Shown piece after piece: positions 14,330 to 18,255 of a DNA stretch of 18,255 nucleotides (position 1 is its first letter; the number at the start of each line of letters is the position of its first letter). Location: contig JAJYMP010000721.1 in the NCBI GenBank assembly GCA_021786915.1, positions 1 to 18,255 of the forward strand, written 5' to 3'. The translations under genes were made by a program, and so were the position numbers. The notes beneath the pieces were generated by a model. That model was given only the letters and a program-made list of their open reading frames with translations, did not search any database and was not told the DNA's origin. Origin of the DNA: Chloroflexota bacterium (GTDB lineage Bacteria; Chloroflexota; Limnocylindria; Limnocylindrales; CSP1-4).

Positions 14330-15889
14330 TCAGGCGGGGACGGGCGAAGCCGACGCGATGGCGGCGTCGAGCGAGGCGATGAACCCCTCGAGCGCCCCGA
14401 CCTCGAGCGCGCCCAGGGCGCAAACGCGGAAGTTGGTGGCCGCGGCGTCGCCAAGGCCGGCGTAGATCACGAACCCGTCACGCTTGACGGCGTCGTGGAG
14501 CGCGTCGTACGCCACACCTGCGGGGAGCGGCAACGAGCGCACGGACCCCGATCGATGCTCTGGCGCCACCGTTGGCTCCAACCCCAGGCGGGCGAACGCG
14601 CCGTCGAGGTACGCCATGCGCTCGCCGTAGTGGGCGATCCGGTGCTCGAGGCCCTCGTCCGCCAGCTCGTCGAGCGCGGCCTCGAGGCCGTAGATCGACG
14701 GCACAGGCGGGGTGAACGGAACGGTCGACTTCGCCTCGGCCCGGAGGTAGTTCGGAACGTCGAAGTAGAGCGACTGCGGCGGGACTGCTTCGGCCCGCTC
14801 TCTCGCCCGGGGGCTGAGCAGCAAGAACGCGACGCCCGGCAGGCCGTGGAGGTTCTTGTTGGCGGTGCCAGCGACGGCGTCGATCCCGGCGCCCACGATG
14901 TCGAGCGGCTCGGACCCGAAGGCGCTGATGGCGTCGACGAGGGTCAGCACGCCTCGTTTGTCCGCCTCACGGGCGATCTCGTGGACGGGATTGAGGAGCC
15001 CGGTCGTGGTCTCGTGGTAGATGACGGCGACGGCGTCGATCGCCGGGTCCGCGTCGAGTGCCACGGCGACCGCGGCCGGGTCGATGGGCTCCGTGTGCGG
15101 TGCGCGAACGCTGACGACCTCGTAGCCGTGGCGCTCAGCGATCGTCGCGATGCGGTCCCCGTAGATACCATTGCGGCAGACGAGGATCTTCCGGCCAGGC
15201 CGCACCGCGGCGCCCGTCATGGCCTCCATGGCCGCCGTGCCTGACCCGCCGACGAGCACCACAGACCAGTCCTCCGGCACCCCGGCAACGGCCAGCAGCT
15301 TGCGCTTCACGCGGCCGAACAGCGCCGTGTACTCGGGCTCGCGGTGGCAGAGGTCCGGCCCGGCGATGGCGCGGTGGATGCGGTCGGAGACCACGGCCGG
15401 GCCCGGGTTGAGCAGCACTCGCTCGCGGTGCGCGCGCGTGGAGGCGTAGCGCTCGGCGTCGAGCGGCGCGAACCCGCCCGTCGAGACGATGACGTCAGGC
15501 TGGGCCGACACCAGCGCGCGACGGGCATCTGGGTCCTCGGCGAGCCCAACGATGGCCCCGGCGCCGGCGCGGTGCCCCGCGTCGAGCACATCGGCCGATC
15601 GGCCGATCACGCCCAGCTCCCGCACGTCGTCGACGCCAGCCAGGCGCAGCGCCCCGAGCAGTCCGAACGGCGATGGTGCCGCTGGCCCCTCCACCCGCAC
15701 GTCCGGTGCGAGGGCTCCGCCACCCGCGCCGATCACCGCCAGCAGCGCCCCGTCGTCGCGTGCCGCGCCGAAGGCAGCGCCGAGCGCCGTGTCGAACTCG
15801 CCAAGGTCCTCCCCGAACACGGCCCACAGGCGGATCACCCGATCGGTGGCCCAGCGGCGGGCGTCCTGCGCGGTGGCGGCATACGGCAT
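14330..15889 (-). CDS. phnW: 2-aminoethylphosphonate--pyruvate transaminase with extra N-terminal HAD-like domain
   Basis: Residues about 157-519 are a full PhnW (class-V PLP fold): LLNPGPAVVSDRIH, VGGSGTAAMEAMTG, IYHETTTGLLNP, TLVDAISAFG with D319, and GTANKNLHGLPG with K345 as the PLP lysine. It would move the AEP amino group to pyruvate, giving phosphonoacetaldehyde and alanine. The family is normally about 365 residues; here about 155 are added at the N-terminus. Part of this addition (about 70-143) resembles the C-terminal half of phosphonatase-like HAD proteins (LGVIGRSADVLDAGHRAGAG, then DVIVSTGGFAPL), but the motif-IV acids are replaced (GRSADV where GDxxxD is usual). The start at 15889 has a strong AGGAGG 6 nt upstream, overlapping the regulator's TAG, so the long form is the likely product. 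Confidence 0.93.
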   Translation of the reverse strand: MPYAATAQDARRWATDRVIRLWAVFGEDLGEFDTALGAAFGAARDDGALLAVIGAGGGALAPDVRVEGPAAPSPFGLLGALRLAGVDDVRELGVIGRSADVLDAGHRAGAGAIVGLAEDPDARRALVSAQPDVIVSTGGFAPLDAERYASTRAHRERVLLNPGPAVVSDRIHRAIAGPDLCHREPEYTALFGRVKRKLLAVAGVPEDWSVVLVGGSGTAAMEAMTGAAVRPGRKILVCRNGIYGDRIATIAERHGYEVVSVRAPHTEPIDPAAVAVALDADPAIDAVAVIYHETTTGLLNPVHEIAREADKRGVLTLVDAISAFGSEPLDIVGAGIDAVAGTANKNLHGLPGVAFLLLSPRARERAEAVPPQSLYFDVPNYLRAEAKSTVPFTPPVPSIYGLEAALDELADEGLEHRIAHYGERMAYLDGAFARLGLEPTVAPEHRSGSVRSLPLPAGVAYDALHDAVKRDGFVIYAGLGDAAATNFRVCALGALEVGALEGFIASLDAAIASASPVPA

Positions 15890-15899
15890 GGGGATCCTC

Positions 15900-16649
15900 C
15901 TAGGAGCGCACGCGGGCGATGCCCGGGCGGTTGGCGAGCTGGTCGATGGTCAGTGTCACGCGGTCAGGGCGATAGCGGTCGTCGGCCCACTCGAGCGGAC
16001 GGCCCTCGGGGTCAGTAGACAGGCGCCGGACGCGGAGCAGCGGCGCGCCCCGACGGACGCAAAGCCATGTCGCGTCAAGGACGGTTGCTCCCACTGCGTC
16101 GATCGTCTGCTGGGCTGCCGCAAAGGTGATGCCGCGGGCGGCCAGCCCGGCGTAGATGGAATCGGCCTCGAGGTCGAGCCCCTCGACCGCCTCGCCGACG
16201 CCCGGGGAGAACACCGTCCGCTCGAGCAGCATCGGCTCGCCGTCGCCCAGCCTGAGCCGGACGATCGACACGAGCGGGATGCCGACCTGGACATCGAGGA
16301 GGCTGGCGATCACGGGCGATGCGGGTTTCCGCTCGACGCTGACCCGCCGACCGCTCGCGACCATCCCCATCGACCGTGCCCAGGCCGAGAAGCTGAGCAG
16401 CTGGGCGAAGGGCTGCGACAGCGGGGCGCGCCCGACGGTCGGCGACTTGCCTCGGCTACCCAAGATCAGCCCCTCGGCACGGAGTTGGGCGAGCGCCTGG
16501 CGAACCGTGCCTCGCGACACGGCGAAAGCCGAGCCCAGGTCCGCCTCGGAGGGCAGGGCCGTGCCGGGCTGCAAATCGCCCCGGCGGATGCGTTCCCGGA
16601 GCGCATCGGCAAGCTGGCGATGGAGCGGCATTGTCGCTGGCTTGTACAT
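15900..16649 (-). CDS. GntR-family transcriptional regulator with UTRA domain (phosphonate operon regulator)
   Basis: A 249-residue regulator. The winged helix-turn-helix covers about residues 9-70 (LPSEADLGSAFAVSRGTVRQ, then ALAQLRAEGLILGSRGKSPT). The C-terminal UTRA effector domain shows IPLVSIVRLRLGDGEPMLLE and PLEWADDRYRPDRVTLTID. HutC/PhnF-type regulators like this bind small effectors; here AEP or a pathway aldehyde is a reasonable guess. I chose the ATG at 16649; M7 (16631) is an alternative, and the frame is open to 16745 but with non-domain sequence. Neither start has a good ribosome site. The gene leads the phnW-phnX-pbfA operon, with phnW 10 nt downstream, and a palindrome covers its start codon, suggesting autoregulation. 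Confidence 0.88.
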   Translation of the reverse strand: MYKPATMPLHRQLADALRERIRRGDLQPGTALPSEADLGSAFAVSRGTVRQALAQLRAEGLILGSRGKSPTVGRAPLSQPFAQLLSFSAWARSMGMVASGRRVSVERKPASPVIASLLDVQVGIPLVSIVRLRLGDGEPMLLERTVFSPGVGEAVEGLDLEADSIYAGLAARGITFAAAQQTIDAVGATVLDATWLCVRRGAPLLRVRRLSTDPEGRPLEWADDRYRPDRVTLTIDQLANRPGIARVRS

Positions 16650-16654
16650 ACAAG
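16641..16654. promoter_or_regulatory. candidate GntR operator 1, CTTGT-N4-ACAAG
   Basis: CTTGTACATACAAG is a palindrome with arms CTTGTA/TACAAG, close to the TGTA-N2-TACA sites known for HutC-type GntR regulators. It overlaps the predicted regulator start codon and transcription start, so binding would shut off the leftward operon. Confidence 0.6.
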
Positions 16655-16658
16655 TTGC

Positions 16659-16688
16659 AGTCTCGTCCGCATTGAGTGGCCCAGTCAA
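16659..16688 (-). promoter_or_regulatory. candidate promoter for the gntR-phnW-phnX-pbfA operon
   Basis: On the minus strand, TTGACT (16688-16683) and GAGACT (16664-16659) are separated by 18 nt. Transcription would start near 16652, inside operator 1 and almost at the ATG at 16649, giving a nearly leaderless message or favouring the M7 start. The -35 is good and the -10 is weak. The two candidate operators bracket this promoter. Confidence 0.4.
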
Positions 16689-16693
16689 GCGCG

Positions 16694-16707
16694 CTTGTGT
16701 GGACAAG
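16694..16707. promoter_or_regulatory. candidate GntR operator 2, CTTGT-N4-ACAAG
   Basis: CTTGTGTGGACAAG repeats the arms and 4-nt spacing of operator 1, 53 bp away, about five helical turns. It lies just upstream of the leftward -35. A perfect 12-bp palindrome, CAAGCGCGCTTG (16686-16697), overlaps it and reuses its left half-site. Confidence 0.55.
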
Positions 16708-16738
16708 TCCGGCGCCACGAGAGCATCCGGCGGGTCTG

Positions 16739-16784
16739 TTGGCAACGCGTTAGCGGCCCGTTAGCAGACGACAACGCAGCGTTG
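16739..16784 (+). promoter_or_regulatory. candidate promoter and palindrome for the transporter operon
   Basis: TTGGCA (16739-16744, 5 of 6 consensus bases) and TAGCAG (16762-16767) are 17 nt apart. Within this span CGTTAGC occurs twice (16748-16754 and 16759-16765), 11 bp apart. Just downstream, around the expected transcription start, is the palindrome CAACGC-A-GCGTTG (16772-16784), well placed for an operator. The -10 is weak, so the promoter is tentative. Confidence 0.3.
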
Positions 16785-16845
16785 ACGTCCCGTTCCGATC
16801 CTGCCCTCGGCGCGGCCTCGACCGCGTCGCCACACCGTCGTGAGC

Positions 16846-16866
16846 GGCCCCGGACACGCCGGGGTC
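16846..16866 (+). other. small hairpin just upstream of the substrate-binding-protein ribosome site
   Basis: CCCCGG (16848-16853) and CCGGGG (16859-16864) pair around a 5-nt loop, extendable by a G-U and a G-C pair to 16846-16866. It ends 2 nt before AGGAGG (16869-16874). It could protect the 5' end of the message or modulate translation. Confidence 0.35.
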
Positions 16867-16879
16867 TGAGGAGGACTGC

Positions 16880-18109
16880 ATGACCTCAAAGAGCCGGCTG
16901 GTCGCGCTGGGCGCCTCGGCCGTCCTCGTCGTTGCTGCCTGCGGCGGCTCGGCCGCATCCCCGTCCGCTGCCGCCCCGGCCACCGCCGCGGCGGCCTCTG
17001 CCCAGGGCGCCGCCGCCACGGCTGCGGCGTCCGCCCCTGCCCAGAGCGCAGCCGCGCCGGCCTCGGCCGCCGCCACGGGCTGGTCTGCCGCGCCCGACAT
17101 GGCCGCCGCGGGACAGCAGGGCCACACGGTCGCCACCTACGGTGCCCCGAACGACTGGGCCAACTACGGCCAGATGTTCACCACCTTCTGCCAGACGAAC
17201 TGGCAGTACGACTGCAACACCGACCACCAGCGCAGCCTGGGCGAGGACATGTCCTCGGCTGAGGAGATCGCCGCGTTCGACGCTGAGAAGAACGCGCCCA
17301 AGGCCGCCCTCGCCGACATCGGCATCCTGTTCGCCGGCACCGCCGTCCAGAAGGGCGTGCTCGCCCCGTACGAGGCGCCAAACGCCGCCACGCTTCCCGC
17401 CACGCTCCACGCCCCGGGGTGGGAGGCCACCTTCGTCGGCGTCCCCGGGTACGTCGTCAACGTCGACTTCCTCAAGTCCAAGAACATCCCGGTCCCGACC
17501 AGCTGGGCCGACCTCGTCAAGCCCGCCTACAAGGGCCTCGTGGGCTTCGGCAAGCCCGGGTCCTCGGGCACGGCCACGATGGCGTTCGTCGCGATGAACC
17601 TCGCCGCGGGCGGCACGCTCGACGACTACAGCAAGGGCGTGACGTACGGCAAGGCGCTGCTGGGCAACCTCGCCTCGTCGGAGGGCAACGCGGACACCTT
17701 CGAGAAGGGCGAGGTGCCGATCCAGATCAAGTACGACTTCAACCTGATCGCGCTGGCCAACGCCGAGAAGGCCAAGAACGTCAACGCGCAGGTCGTCATC
17801 CCGTCCGACGGCTCGATCTACGCCCCGTCGGCGATCATCGCCAACCAGTACGACGCCGCCCACGCCGACTTCACCAAGGCCTTCCTCGACTTCATCCTGT
17901 CGGACCAGGGCCAGACCATCTTCGCCAAGTTCGGCGCCCGCCCGATCCGCTCGGTCATCGACGGCGGCAAGCTCACCCTGGGCGCCGACGCCAAGACCCT
18001 GTGGCTGCCGGACGACCAGTACAAGGCCGTCCAGAACATCGACGTGTCCAAGATCGACATCACCAACATCCACTCGATCTGGGTGGACCAGGTCGGCGGC
18101 GCTGGCTGA
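16880..18109 (+). CDS. ABC transporter substrate-binding lipoprotein (Fe3+/2-aminoethylphosphonate type)
   Basis: A 409-residue lipoprotein. The signal peptide ends in the lipobox VAAC (C21). An Ala/Ser/Pro low-complexity tether runs to about residue 66. The binding fold begins at HTVATYGAPNDWANYGQMFT and includes ATFVGVPGYVVNVDFLKSKN, PTSWADLVKPAYKGLVGFGK and FLDFILSDQGQTIFAKFGAR, typical of the AfuA-like periplasmic-binding family that covers ferric iron, thiamine and AEP (PhnS-like) uptake. Its position, divergent from the AEP catabolic operon and sharing a putative operator region, makes a phosphonate such as AEP the best substrate guess; sequence alone does not prove it. AGGAGG at 16869-16874 supports the ATG at 16880. 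It is unlike PhnD. It acts outside the cytoplasmic membrane with the permease that follows. Confidence 0.85.
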   Translation: MTSKSRLVALGASAVLVVAACGGSAASPSAAAPATAAAASAQGAAATAAASAPAQSAAAPASAAATGWSAAPDMAAAGQQGHTVATYGAPNDWANYGQMFTTFCQTNWQYDCNTDHQRSLGEDMSSAEEIAAFDAEKNAPKAALADIGILFAGTAVQKGVLAPYEAPNAATLPATLHAPGWEATFVGVPGYVVNVDFLKSKNIPVPTSWADLVKPAYKGLVGFGKPGSSGTATMAFVAMNLAAGGTLDDYSKGVTYGKALLGNLASSEGNADTFEKGEVPIQIKYDFNLIALANAEKAKNVNAQVVIPSDGSIYAPSAIIANQYDAAHADFTKAFLDFILSDQGQTIFAKFGARPIRSVIDGGKLTLGADAKTLWLPDDQYKAVQNIDVSKIDITNIHSIWVDQVGGAG

Positions 18110-18143
18110 GCCAGCAGAAGCGACTCCCTTGACCGGGACTTCG

Positions 18144-18255
18144 ATGGCCGGGGCGGCGACGCCGTCCCGGCCCTCCCCTCTGACACGCGCCATGACTCTG
18201 CTCGCACGCTGGGCTCCGGCGATCCCGTTGCTCCTCCTGGTGGCTCTGTTCCTCG
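18144..18255 (+). CDS. ABC transporter permease, N-terminal fragment
   Basis: The frame runs off the right edge; only about 37 residues are visible. After a short basic, Pro/Ser-rich start (MAGAATPSRPSPLTRAM) comes the beginning of a hydrophobic helix (WAPAIPLLLLVALFL), the usual opening of a binding-protein-dependent transport permease. The ATG at 18144 or the in-frame ATG at 18192 could be the start; neither has a good ribosome site, and a strong stem-loop covers the first codons of the longer form. Position after the substrate-binding protein supports the call. An ATP-binding subunit is expected beyond the window. Confidence 0.6.
   Translation, partial: MAGAATPSRPSPLTRAMTLLARWAPAIPLLLLVALFL
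18146..18172 (+). other. 12-bp stem-loop between substrate-binding protein and permease
   Basis: GGCCGGGGCGGC (18146-18157) pairs with GCCGTCCCGGCC (18161-18172) around a GAC loop, with one G-U pair. It lies 37 nt after the binding-protein stop. Such structures often act as partial terminators or 3'-end stabilisers, letting the binding protein be made in excess over the permease. Confidence 0.5.

Noticed and set aside
11925..15244. Plus-strand open frames of 520 and 585 residues opposite pbfA, phnX and phnW
   Set aside because: Composition is that of antisense shadows, and the minus-strand genes have complete catalytic motifs.

Overview
This is a high-GC, densely coding bacterial window. The strong G/C third-position bias, mostly clear Shine-Dalgarno sites and Ala/Ser/Pro-rich lipoprotein linkers suggest a Chloroflexota (Limnocylindria-like) or actinobacterial chromosome. 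That assignment is inference only: no rRNA or marker gene is present. I see no insertion sequence, phage module, CRISPR array, tRNA or rRNA.

Left block (1-5457, + strand) is a fatty-acid beta-oxidation operon. It holds the 3' end of a FadN-type 3-hydroxyacyl-CoA dehydrogenase/enoyl-CoA hydratase, a FadA thiolase, a FadE-type acyl-CoA dehydrogenase and a long-chain acyl-CoA synthetase. The first three follow the Bacillus fadN-fadA-fadE order, and the ligase supplies the acyl-CoA substrate. Gaps are 16 nt, a 1-nt overlap and 41 nt.

Middle block (5458-11999) is poorly characterised. It begins with a 105-aa protein of unknown function overlapped by a 41-aa single-membrane-segment protein. Next come a decayed PAS-domain fragment on the - strand, a lipoprotein coupled to a secreted helical protein, a 15-bp hairpin, and an OmpR-type response regulator with its histidine kinase. 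After the kinase lies a 484-nt stretch with an orphan open frame and two inverted repeats but no intact gene. Four small proteins follow: one leftward, one rightward, and a leftward pair that includes a DUF4375/DMP19-like protein.

Right block (12000-18255) is a complete 2-aminoethylphosphonate (AEP) locus. Reading leftward, the genes are a GntR/UTRA regulator, phnW (AEP:pyruvate transaminase), phnX (phosphonoacetaldehyde hydrolase) and a class-III PLP enzyme best explained as PbfA, the (R)-1-hydroxy-2-aminoethylphosphonate ammonia-lyase. Divergently, on the + strand, lie a lipoprotein substrate-binding protein of the Fe3+/AEP type and the start of an ABC permease. PhnW and PbfA would both make phosphonoacetaldehyde, from AEP and from hydroxy-AEP, and PhnX would split it into acetaldehyde and phosphate.

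The most unusual points are in this locus. PhnW carries about 155 extra N-terminal residues that look partly like a degenerate HAD domain lacking its catalytic acids. The divergent intergenic region holds two copies of a CTTGT-N4-ACAAG palindrome 53 bp apart, which are good candidates for the regulator's operators.
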